DNA of 64,000 nt, taken from contig CATNEN010000003.1 of assembly GCA_950097015.1 (NCBI GenBank), positions 14,948,001 to 15,012,000 of the forward strand. Direction: 5' to 3'. The position numbers and the translations under genes are program-made. Shown here one piece after another: positions 34,401 to 44,800 of the stretch. This stretch comes from Macrostomum hystrix (taxonomy: Eukaryota; Platyhelminthes; Macrostomidae). Numbering within the stretch: the stretch's first letter is position 1; each line of letters begins with the position of its first letter. Under the pieces are notes generated by a model. That model was not told the origin of the DNA. It was given only the letters and a program-made list of their open reading frames with translations, and did no database searches.

Positions 34401-37400
34401 AGGACCAGGTAGATTAACTCAACGGGATAATAGGAAATTGTTGGGCACAGATTTGGAGCCTACATTGCTACAGCCGGCTGGTGATTATTATGCGAGCTTG
34501 GCTAAGAGATGTGCCACTATTGGCCTCGGCATCGATTTGTTTGTGTGCAGCGATGCAGCCTTTGCCGATGTGGCAACGTTGGGCCAATTGCCATTCGTCA
34601 GTGGCGGATTGCTGTACAAATACGCCTGCTTTCAGGTGAGACTGATTAGCTTCTGACTGTCTGCTTTTGACGTTTTTTTATCTACCTGTCTGTTTCATCC
34701 ATCTACCTGTCTGTTTCATCTGTCTACCTGTCTGTTTCATCTGTCTACCTGTCTGTTTCATCTGTCTACCTGTCTGTTTATCTATCTACCAGTTTGTTTT
34801 ATCTATCAATGTTTTACAGGCAAACACTCACGGCAGTCAGTTGACTGGAGATCTAGAGCGTGCCGTATTCAACAGTCGCGCCTTCGACTGTTCGCTGCGC
34901 ATTCGCACCAGCGCCGGTGTGAGCGTCGCTGAAATCTATGGCGGATTCTCCGCGCCGGCTGACGGTGGCGCAGACGGTCTAGACGCTGGAATATTCTCCG
35001 TTGATCGCGCCATCGCTGTTGAATTGCGTCACGACGCTAGGCTAGCAGACAATGATCAAGAACCAGTGCTGTTGCAATGCGCATTGCTATACACTGGACT
35101 AAGCGGCAGTAGGCTTGTTCGCGTACACAATCTTGCCCTGTCTACTACTGATAATCTGGGCGATATCTATCGATCTGCCGATGTTGACGCTCTGTTAAAC
35201 CTGTTAGTTAAAGCGGCATTGCGTCTGCTGCTAAAGAAAGGCCCATTGGAAGCCAGGGCGGCCTTAGTAACCAGATGCGTAGGTATATTGACGGCCTACA
35301 GGAGGCATTGTGTTGCGGCTGGCACCTCAATGGGTCAGCTGATTTTGCCGGAGACACTCAAACTGCTCCCGTTGTTTGTTAATTCGATTGTAAAAAACGA
35401 CGCTTTTCAAGGTAAGAAAAGGCGCTAAAAATAATACTTTTAGTATATTGAACTAGCAAAAGTACCCCTCTTATTTTTGCTCAACTTCCTTCTAAAATTA
35501 ACTTTAATAATATTTTTCTTAGTTTTTTGTATTTTTTTTTCATGCTATACTTCTTAATCCTTAGATTTTCACATTTGTTCCCTTTGACATTCCTTTCATG
35601 ATTATATATCATTCCTTTCTGACTATGTTATATATTATTTAAGTGTTGCTCCTGAACGTCAAAAGTATCAGAGTGTATGTGGCTGCTTGGCCGCTCAGCG
35701 GTAGCCTTAAGTTCGAATCTGGGACGAGTCTTCACTTGAAATTTATTCTTAAAGACCTGTGTATGCCACCTATAAGAATGGAAGATTATATATTCTTTAT
35801 TGCTATATGGCTAACCACATGGAGTGGGTTGGTCGTATGATAAGATGCGAGAGGGGTAAGAGAATACGGCTAAGGGGTGAGTAACGGACCAATCAGAAAG
35901 CGCCTCAATGACAGATATCGACCTGGTAAAGTAGGTGGCGGCGAGACAGATGTGGCCAATGGTAAATAAGAATAATTTCGGGAGGGCTGCGGGCAATGGC
36001 ACATCATTTGGTGGCACTAGACCCGCAGCCAGCGAGGATGCAATTCTGCCCATTTCGCTGACTCCTGAGCACACACAGCACACAGATAGTGTACGTAGGC
36101 ACACGGCCACACGCTCACACAGGTGTGTACATCTGCCCTGACTTTCTCATCGTCAGGCAGTGTACACTTTCACTGTGCCTTGGAGGTTGGTCCTCAATTG
36201 CCTAAAAATTGCACCGCGTTAACAGATCTGCCACTGACACCCCGGGCTAATGGTAAACGAATAAATGAAAGTGATACGAAAGTACTTTATCTTTAAAATT
36301 GTCGATAAAACGAGTAAATTTGTTCAATTAATACAAAATTATTTTTTAATAAGGCCGTTGCCAGTCACTTAAACCGGAATTGAGTCGCTATTCGGAAATT
36401 TTGTCTGGTAAAGAAAAACTGAGAAATGCTTTGGAACTTTTTCAAATTCCTTAAAAACAGAAATTCTTACTTGTGGTCATTTTTAATTGCTGGTTTGTAT
36501 GATTTAGCATTTGTACTTTTAAGCTTACTTGCTAAACTCATCACACGGGAATGAAAATGTTCGTTTTATTTTTGCGGTTTTCTGTTATTTTACTGAAAAG
36601 TTGTCTATTTTTGACATGATTTACCTTGATTGGCCCCGTTTCCTGTCTGCCTTATCAATAAAATTAATAAAAAACTAACCCTTTTTGCAGGATCGGACAT
36701 ATCTACTGATGACAAGTCTTATTTAGTCTACCTTTGCTCGATGATGAGTGCGGCAGCTTCAAATGTCTACTTCTATCCTCGCCTGATGCCGTTGCATCAT
36801 CTGTCGCTGAACGGCGAGACAGCTTCGAGTGGCTCGGACAGTGAAGCGGAAGCCATCGAAGCTATAGATAATGGCCACTCGGAGTGCAACCAGACGGACT
36901 CTGCCGCGATCACTGAATTGCAATTGCAACAGATTCGGTGCTCTGTCGAAAGATTGAAGAAGAATGGAGCCTATTTATTGGGTTAGTAAAGTAATAGGAA
37001 CACCGAGCCTAAAATAGCTCGCAATTTCTGACTGTTCTACTTTAAGTAGGTTACGAGCGTAGTAGCAAAAATCTGCTATTTTTTATCCGTATTTCGATAC
37101 ATATCGGCTGTTTCACATGAAACAGCCGATACTTCAGGGGGTGAGTGGCAGAGCGTTTGCCTCCTGAGCAAAGGTCCCTGAGCTCGATTCCGCAGCCAGG
37201 CCACATTAATTTGAGGGCCAACCTCCTAGACACAGTGAGTGTACATTGCCTGACGATGAGAAAGTCAGGGCAGATGTACACACCTGTATGAGTGTGTGCC
37301 TGCGTACAGTATCTGTGTGCTCAGGAGTCATCGAAATGGGCAGAATTGCCTCCTCGCTGGGTGTGTGTCTAAATGATGCACCAATGCCTGCAGCCCTCCT

Positions 37401-37959
37401 TCAATTATTCTTGTTATTATTATCCATTAACTTCACTTGACTAACCGTGCAGAGAATGGCATAGTGATGTTTCTATGGCTGGGCTCAAAGGTCAGCTCTG
37501 ATTGGCTCTCGGCCGTTTTCGGGGTCGCATCATTGGCCAGCGTGGTGACTGATCGGGTAAGTAAATTTATAGTAACTCCTTTGTTTCATGTGAAACAGCC
37601 GATATGTATCGAAATAATAGTATTTATGCTTTTTTCAGCCCGAACTTCCGAATTTGGACACGCCGCTGTCTAAAGAAATTCGTCGATTAGTCGGCGAGAT
37701 TCGTCAAAGACGCCGACGACACCTCAGAGTGAGTGTAGGGAAAATTCACTAATAAAATACATCTTTCGTGCTGTTTTACTTTGATCTTTTATTTTCACAG
37801 TTGTACATTATTCGACCTGGTGACAAGCTGGAGTCGTGGTTCCTCAACTTCCTAGTTGAAGATCGCAGCAACGACTGCTCAACCGGCGGCAGTTGGGGTT
37901 CCTCCTACGTGGACTTTATGATGCACATTCACAAGGAGATTCGGAGTAAACTTGCCTAA
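31456..37959 (+). CDS. SEC24C/D: SEC24, C/D class: COPII coat cargo adaptor
   Basis: Ten exons: 31456-31535, 31621-32181, 32600-33092, 33424-33648, 34015-34635, 34820-35411, 36691-36981, 37453-37556, 37639-37728 and 37801-37959. All have GT-AG borders and keep phase, giving 1071 residues. SEC24 pairs with SEC23 on SAR1-GTP at ER exit sites and binds cargo sorting signals. The first ~215 residues are Pro/Gln-rich and disordered. The zinc finger has Cys345, 348, 367 and 370. The trunk domain follows (YFAHLDQSGYRVDAAYRPEL, GLVFAIDVSY, RVAFVTYDKTVHFYNL), then beta-sandwich and helical parts (LLQCALLYTG, GQLILPETLKLLP), and the gelsolin domain (NGIVMFLWLG, ENGV-like). It ends with LVEDRS...YVDFMMHIHKEIR. 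The zinc finger and trunk are closer to SEC24C/D than A/B. Intron 2 has a repeat, intron 5 a 21-bp array, and introns 4, 6 and 7 SINE-like insertions. Confidence 0.96.
32274..32470. repeat. Short tandem repeat, ~29-bp unit, SEC24 intron 2
   Basis: About 6-7 copies around CTCCACTTTTCGTCTCGCGA followed by ACAGCCACC. Confidence 0.85.
33893..33967 (+). mobile_element. tRNA-like SINE head, SEC24 intron 4
   Basis: GCAGCCTAGTAGTTAGAG (A-box-like) and GTGGTTCGAATCTTG (B-box-like) lie in tRNA spacing just before exon 5. No SINE body follows. It resembles the family B head more than family A. Confidence 0.5.
34681..34800. repeat. Minisatellite, 21-bp unit, SEC24 intron 5
   Basis: About 5-6 copies of CTACCTGTCTGTTTCATCTG plus T. 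Related to the 15811-16303 array. It ends close to the acceptor of exon 6. Confidence 0.9.
35667..35740 (+). mobile_element. tRNA-like SINE head, SEC24 intron 6
   Basis: GTGGCTGCTTGGCCGCTCAG and a B-box-like AAGTTCGAATCTGGG in tRNA spacing. It cannot be assigned to family A or B. Confidence 0.4.
35968..36248 (-). mobile_element. SINE family A, near full length, with target duplication
   Basis: On the minus strand it runs from the head (GGGTGTCAGTGGCAGATC) through the family body to an A/T tail near 35970. The 9-bp direct repeat AATGGTAAA flanks it at 35959-35967 and 36249-36257. The B-box part of the head is deleted. Confidence 0.85.
37090..37124. repeat. Left arm of a 35-bp perfect inverted repeat, SEC24 intron 7
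   Basis: Exact reverse complement of 37582-37616 in intron 8. The arm also belongs to a local hairpin: TATCGGCTGTTTCA, two bases, then its complement (37102-37131). Confidence 0.9.
37137..37424 (+). mobile_element. SINE family A, uninterrupted copy, SEC24 intron 7
   Basis: Contains GTGAGTGGCAGAGCG, GAGCTCGATTCCGCAG, the body GACGATGAGAAAGTCAGGGC and GAAATGGGCAGAATTGCC, and a TTATTATTA tail. It has small deletions in head and body but no insertion at the point where the copy at 1885 holds the LINE fragment. Confidence 0.85.
37582..37616. repeat. Right arm of the 35-bp inverted repeat, SEC24 intron 8
   Basis: Lies 25 bases after the donor of exon 8 and 22 bases before exon 9. See the arm at 37090. 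Confidence 0.9.
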
Positions 37960-38340
37960 CTAGTCGGCACATAATCTCATAATAAACTAAAATTATTATT
38001 AGTTACCTTTTTTCATTCCATTGTTGGATTTTTCTACTAGTAAAAAATTAACGTACATAAAACAAAGACTCAAGACTCAAACCCTAAAAGTGGTTTCGAT
38101 ATATATGGGGTCAGAAAACTTTTATGTTCACAATATTCTCATAAAGGAATATTCTCGAAAGTAGCACCAGCAATATAACATTAAGCATTTTTGCCTCATA
38201 TCAAATAAGATTTAATTATGAATAATCAACAGTTTCTACGTACGAAATAAAAATGGACTAGTTTGATGCTTAATTGAAAATATATTATGTATATCAGGTG
38301 CAATGTTTTGCCATAATTTCTTCGCCAGATGAAAACCAAG
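37960..38340. other. SEC24 3' flank
   Basis: An AATAAA (37980-37985) 20 bases past the stop is a likely poly(A) signal. AT-rich DNA follows up to the transposon target repeat. Confidence 0.6.
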
Positions 38341-38607
38341 GTCGTATTCACAGAATACACCAGAATGCGCAATCAAGCTCCCTGCGAAAAAAAATGGAGG
38401 CAAAAATTTAGGCTGCTATTTGCTAGCTACGCTACTTCTAAGGTGAAGTGATTTGCGAGTAGTGCTGGATTTTTATCAACCCGAGTGTATTGAGATCGAT
38501 TTTGCCATAGACTATGTTTCTCGCTTGTCTTTCCTTCCATCTATCCTATCTATTTGATGCCCAGTGTAAACTAAGTATATGATAGTGGCTGCTTAATTGG
38601 CATTCTG

Positions 38608-38685
38608 TGGTTAGAAAGTCTGAGGCTGCGTTTAATGGTCCGAGGCGAGCGAAGCGAGGTGTTAGGTGTTAAGTGCCGACGACGT
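38608..38685 (+). mobile_element. Partial copy of the MITE-like element inside the P remnant
   Basis: GGCTGCGTTTAATGGTC and AGGCGAGCGAAGCGAGG match the left half and centre of the palindromic element at 53325-53468. The right half is missing. Confidence 0.5.
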
Positions 38686-38907
38686 GGAGCGTAGGATGGC
38701 GGAGAGTTTGCCCGACGCTACGCGTGCCAAGGAGAAGTGGGCTGTCAAGGTGTTTCGAACGTGAAAGGAAAGTCGCGTCCAATAAACGTCCATTAACGAC
38801 GAAATCGGATTTTATCTTAGCTTATAGTTGCCTGCGTTCCTTAGAATAAATCACAGAATACAATATTGTTGCATCGCACTTGACTGACGGCTACTTTATT
38901 CTGCCCA

Positions 38908-39851
38908 GTGATTTACGCCTCTGTTGTGCCACCTTTCACGAAGCTCAGTTTGAGATCACTAAAGGTTGTGTCTATGCAAATGCTTTCCAGTGGAGACTGC
39001 AAATCCGTGTTGTCCAGAAATCTTACCCAAGATCACGTAGAGAATGGCTTTGCACGCATCCGACGACGAGGCGGCTTCAATGACTGTCCGGAGTATAAAG
39101 AAGCTGCTGCGGCATTCCGCTCACTGGCCGTCAACCAGTTACTTGGCTGCCCATCGTTTTCTAACAACTGCAAACCCGACAGTTCAGTTCCCATGTTAAC
39201 TAATCTCATTCAGCCAATCACCGATGAAATCAAAGCGGATGATGAGAAGTTCCCTATCAGTTCCGTTGATGAGAATGCGTGCCTGGCATTGACACAAGTT
39301 TATGAAGATACAGGAATGTTCGGAGAAAAGTGTGCCTATGTTGGAGGTTGGATGCTTCATTGCTTGTTGCGGTTGCGCACCGCTTACCAGGACAGCAAAA
39401 TGGGTCTCCTAAGTTGCAATGATCGAGGGCATGCGTTTCCTAGAAAAAAAGGAATATGCAACACACTGAAAACGGCGGTCTGTACGTACCAAGTGAAGCG
39501 GTCTTGAAAGCAGTGCAAAAGATGGAGATGGTTTTCGACCAAATTTGCAATGTGCAGGACTCGATTAGAGTATGGAAGGGAATCAGTATCAGTGCCAGAG
39601 TCCAGCCTGCAGCACAAGCAGCTGCTGCAACTGAGCTACATCTACACAACAGTGAGCACACAAATGAATGGCTTTCATCTCTCTCACATTTGTACACACG
39701 CCTGCGGTTACATCACTGGTGCAAAGCTCAACAGGCATTACTTCGAGCTGCAAGGAAGCGCGGAGCTCCGAGTACGAGTACAGCTTCAGCAGAACAACGA
39801 AAGCTGGGGCGCCTGTTATCCGCGCTAAAGTATAGGATGCCTGTTGTTTGA
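38908..39851 (+). pseudogene. Broken P/THAP9-like transposase
   Basis: Frame one (38908-39507) holds the TQDHVEN...RRRGG signature and CLALTQVYEDTG. The reading then continues only in another frame (39456-39851: ENGGLYVPSEAVLKAVQ, which matches the GGL..PS motif near the end of such transposases, then HLYTRLRLHHWCKA). At least one frameshift lies near 39440-39460. Only the C-terminal portion remains, so it cannot make a working enzyme. Confidence 0.75.
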
Positions 39852-40134
39852 TGCTTAAACTGCTGCTCAAATTGCTGTTTCTAAACTGTTCTAGTTTGCG
39901 TTGAATGCTCACGAATAATATCTGCATTTTTATGTCGCTACAGCTGCAAATATACAATCGGGCCTCTCTGTCCATAAAAAGTTCCAACCTGAATAGACAT
40001 ACAAAAGGGTGACTACTTCTCAAATTTTAGTACTACTTAACTCTTCTTCACCTCAGGAGTAGTGTCTATGGCTTTATATTTCGGCTTTAGATTTGGAAGC
40101 TGATTGAGCATTCTGGTGTATTCTGTAGTCGTAT

Positions 40135-41879
40135 TATCCTACTGAGTAGTGTTTTCTTTAATTGGCCAGAAAATTCTTGCTCAGGAAAAGAAGTAAATAG
40201 TCGAAAATAGACACGCTTAATTCTTAAATTTCACATTCTTGAAAACGAAAATTTCCTTTTCTTTTCTGAACTCTCTGAAGGACTCAAAGGGTCAATAAGA
40301 GCAGCGATTTTTTCTGACACAGAGATGGCAGACAATCAATTTGACTTACTGCACTGCTCAAAATATAATTAGTACACACATATATAATATTTTTCTTAGC
40401 AATTCTTTACTCGAGTTTTCTCTACCAATAAAACTGTGTTATTTATATAGTTATGAACTGCAAAGAGAGGAAAAGCGCAGCGCATAGCAACAACAAAACA
40501 GAACAACAAAAACAACTGAAACCCCGAAGTTGAAAAAAACATAAAAAACGACTGGAACTAAAAGAAATAGTGAGCTACTTTTAAAGTAAACTACTGTTAG
40601 TAGAGCTTATTGAACGAAATAATTAAATCAAATCAAAATAGAACTAGACGTCCTTTAGCTATTTAGCTTGCTCGCGGAAATAATTTTTACTAACAGGCTT
40701 GTTAATTAATTAATTAAAATCTGACATTACATTGAGCGCGCACGGAAATTAGAAACAACCAAATAGAGAAGCACTGGCCAAAAGTAACCAATTACCGATG
40801 TGTGTCATAGTTACCAACAAAAATTAAGTACAAATTAATAACAAATTTAATGATTTTCAGAACCTGTCTGCAATATAATTTTTGTTGAAGCACGATTTTT
40901 GCACTCATATGATATCTGTATTGATTATAGTTATAAATAACATTGAAATAATTATAGTTCATAAATATGCATGAAAGTAAATTCAGTAGGTTAGACAAGC
41001 AAAAGGAAAAAAAGCAGGACTAAGCAGGACTGGCTTCAAGCACTCAACCATGCCAACAGATACATGAAATTAAAGTTTAAAGGGTTAAATAGAATGTTCA
41101 ATTCCCATTACAAGCCAGGAGTACACAATGATAAGACATCAATAGTAAATGTTATACATATTAGTAAAAGTAGTAACAGTAGAATATTGCCGTTATTATT
41201 ATACGGGAGAAAGTTGAGAATACGACATTGTGTGCAATAATTTTAGGGATACAAATAAATAATAGTAATAATTTAGTGTACGATAATACATTGAAATTAG
41301 ACAGAAAAAGTAAATAATAACACGCAATTGAGAACCCTGATGACTCACTAAGTGTCGTGTGTGTGTGTCTTTTATAAGAGAGAAAATTACCTACAAGATA
41401 AAACACTGACACCAAAGCTTACTCGCAGTAGTAAGGAGAAAAAAAGAAGAAGAGAAAAGAAAAATAACAGAAAACAAATTCGACTCAATGCTGCACTCAC
41501 ACAAGCGTCAATTACAAAAATATAGTTTTAAATAAACATATAAACAAAATTAGAACAATCACAGGACTTATTAAGTAAAGCTATCAGCCAACAGAAGACA
41601 ACGTTTAAATAAATCCTGTTTGCCCAGTTGAAATATTTTATGAATTAGCTGAACGACAACAACCAACCAAATACGAAAGGATAAGTAAATAACACACAAA
41701 CATTATAAATAGAATGATGAGAATGGAGAGAAATATTGATGTCGCTCAAGCACAACAACAAAAGACAGCACAACAATACGCAGACACGCAATCATGAAGT
41801 AAGAAGAAGAGAAACACAAAATATTTCCTCATCTCCCCAGACTCCAAAAGTGAAATTAATTTCCAGTTAGATTTTGTTA
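40135..41879. other. AT-rich region, probable eIF4B 3' UTR at its right end
   Basis: No gene or array. The part nearest 41879 should be transcribed as the 3' UTR of the minus-strand eIF4B gene; I cannot fix its poly(A) site. Confidence 0.4.
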
Positions 41880-44800
41880 TTATTTATGGGCGCCTTGCTT
41901 CACAATGTCCGCAGCCGTACGTCCGCTATTTCCCCAAACGGCCTGGCGTTGCGGCTGCTGCGGCTTGTCAGTTGTTGAATTACTATTGTTAATAGTCGAA
42001 ACGGCGGTTATAATAGGATTATTAGGATTGTTGACTGACACCTCTACGCGTCTGACTGGTCGCGTAGTGGCTGGCGGAGCAGCGGCGGCGGCGACAGCGG
42101 CAGTTGCGGAACCCGACGCCTCCTGCTAGTTTAATAGGTTAGAAAATTTATTTCAAAACTTTCGGTTAAGAAATAAAATAAGGGTTTTGAGTGTAGTTAT
42201 TTGTTAAATTTATATTAATATAGTAATTCACATGTAAGCAGCGATTAAATTTGGATGACGATTAGATAAATAGGGTTTTTAATGATTGAGGATTAAATCA
42301 TCAGGCATAGGGACCATTAGGAACTAGATTATAAAAAAGGGATTAAAGTGATTAGCGATAAGATAATCAGACACAGAAAAGACTAGAGATTTACAAGAGA
42401 TTGACATGATGAGGGATTAATTTATCAGGGATTGACATGATGAGGGATTAATTTATCAGGGATTGACATCATGAGGGATTAATTTATCGGGGATTGACAT
42501 GATGAGGGATTAATTTATCGGGGATTGACATGATGAGGGATTAATTTATCAGGGATTGAAATGATGAGGGATTAATTTATCAGGGATTGACATGATGAGG
42601 GATTAATTTATCAGTGATTGACATCATGAGGGATTAATTTATCAGGGATCGACATGATGAGGGATTAATTTATCAGGGATTGACATGATGAGGGATTAAT
42701 TTATCAGGGATTGACATGATGAGTGATTAATTTATCAGGGATTGACATGATGAGGGATTAATTTATCAGGGATTGAAATGATGAGGGATTAATTTATCGG
42801 GGATTGACATGATGAGGGATTAATTTATCAGGGATTGACATGATGAGGGATTAATTTATCAGGGATTAATTTATCGGGGATTGACATGATGAGGGATTAA
42901 TTTATCGGGGATTGACATGATGAGGGATTAATTTATCAGGGATTGAAATGATGAGGGATTAATTTATCAGGGATTGACATGATGAGGGATTAATTTATCA
43001 GGGATTGACATGATGAGGGATTAATTTATCAGTGATTGACATGATGAGGGATTAATTTATCAGGGATTGACATGATGAGGGATTAATTTATCAGGGATTG
43101 ACATGATGAGGGATTAATTTATCAGGGATTGACATGATGAGGGATTAATTTATCAGGGATTGACATGATGAGGGATTAATTTATCAGGGATTCACATGAT
43201 GAGGGATTAATTTATCAGTGATTGACATGATGAGGGATTAATTTATCAGGGATCGACATGATGAGGGATTAATTTATCAGTGATTGACATGATGAGGGAT
43301 TAATTTATCAGGGATTGACATGATGAGGGATTAATTTATCAGGGATTGACATGATGAGGGATTAATTTATCAGTAATCCTCAAACACATTTGTTTATCAT
43401 GGATAAAACTTTTTAGAGGTTCGACAAGAGATTTTTATCAACAAAAGATGTTGCGAACACGTGGTTTAGAAATGATTAGTAATGAACACTATACCAAAAT
43501 CTCCTAATAGAAAAACCTAACTAAAAACTACGAAATTAAGGATCAATTGACAAAAAAGAACACATACCTGCTTATCATCGGCAACGGACACTTTGGCCTG
43601 ACTTGACGTAAATTCTTCATCCTTCTTAACTTGCGTTGTGCCAGAAGCCGAACCAGAAACGGCGGCGGAGGCTGCAGCAGGCTGAGCGGCAGAGCTGATC
43701 AATGGCTTCGTCCAGGCGCTGACGGTTGGCTTCGGAGCGTCTGCGAATGCAACAGCACCAGATGCTGGCTGAGAAGCTGTTGACTGCGTGGGCGGAGACT
43801 GGTTTGGCTGCTGTTGCTGTTGCTGTTGCTGCGGTTGCTGACGCCAAGCTCCACCGGCAGGGCGACCAGAGCTGGCGGATGCTGGAGCAGCTGCCGGGGG
43901 AGCCTCTTGAACAGACGCAGAAGCGGCCGACTGTGACGCCGACAATGAAGTAGTAGGCGTTTGCTGCGGATTATTCTGCTGCTGTTTCTGCTTTCGCAAG
44001 TCCCAAACATTAACGCTCGGAGGCTTGGCGTCGACCATCTTTGGCGGCGGCTGCGGCTGCGGCTGCTGCTGCTGCTGCTGATTAGCTGATTGATTTTTCT
44101 CCGACGTAGCAGAAGAAGTTGATTGCTGACGAACTTTGACGCTGGCGCTAGGACTATGGCCGGTAGTGCCAGGAGTATTGTTAGTGACGTTTTCATTCTC
44201 GTCAATCTTACTGCCAGACGAAGGATGCTGGCGTCTGGTTGGAGCGTCACCAGCGACCGTAGTCTGCCTGTCGCGCTCTTGTCGGCGTTCTACAATTCGT
44301 CGCTCAGAGGCGGCCGTGTCAACCGGTTTGGCGGCGCCAAAAATGGACGGCGTCGGAGCGGCGGCAGCTGGCGCGGCTGTGCCATCGGCTGCCTGCTTTC
44401 GCGGCAACAGCTGCAGCTTCTTACGCTGACGCGGCGGCGAAGGCGAGTGGCGATTGCGCGGCGGCGAAGGCGAGTCGCGATTGCGCGGCGGCGAAGGCGA
44501 GTGGCGATTGCGCGGCGACGGCGAACGTTGTCTATCTCGATCAGGCGTTGGCGAGCGGCTTTTATTAGGCGAAGGCGAAGGAGAACCCGAATGACGTCGA
44601 TTGTCGATAGACGGCGAGGGCGGCCGATGCTGCTGATCTGACGGCGAAGGACGTCTGTAGGGCAAGCGGCCACTTTCGCGATCCGGTGACGGCGAACGTT
44701 GGTGACGCGGCGACGTCGAAGGTCGATGGTGCGGCGAAGGCGAACGACGCCATTCACCCCTTGGTGGGGACCGTCGCCGGCCAAAAGCCGAATTGCCACC

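Larger units (their letters stand above)
38349..40126 (+). mobile_element. P-element-superfamily DNA transposon remnant
   Basis: The ends are inverted: ACAGAATACACCAGAATG at 38350-38367 is an exact reverse complement of 40108-40125, with imperfect extension to about 31 bp. The 8-bp repeat GTCGTATT flanks the element at 38341-38348 and 40127-40134. P elements characteristically have ~31-bp inverted ends and make 8-bp target duplications. At about 38990-39150 the protein reads LTQDHVENGFARIRRRGGFND, then EYKEAAAAFRSLAVN, matching the conserved C-terminal P/THAP9 transposase segment. The N-terminal THAP and most catalytic parts are absent. Confidence 0.85.

Noticed and set aside
41905-42129. Plus-strand open frame with a hydrophobic segment
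   Set aside because: It is the antisense of eIF4B exon 3, whose frame and splice sites are well supported.
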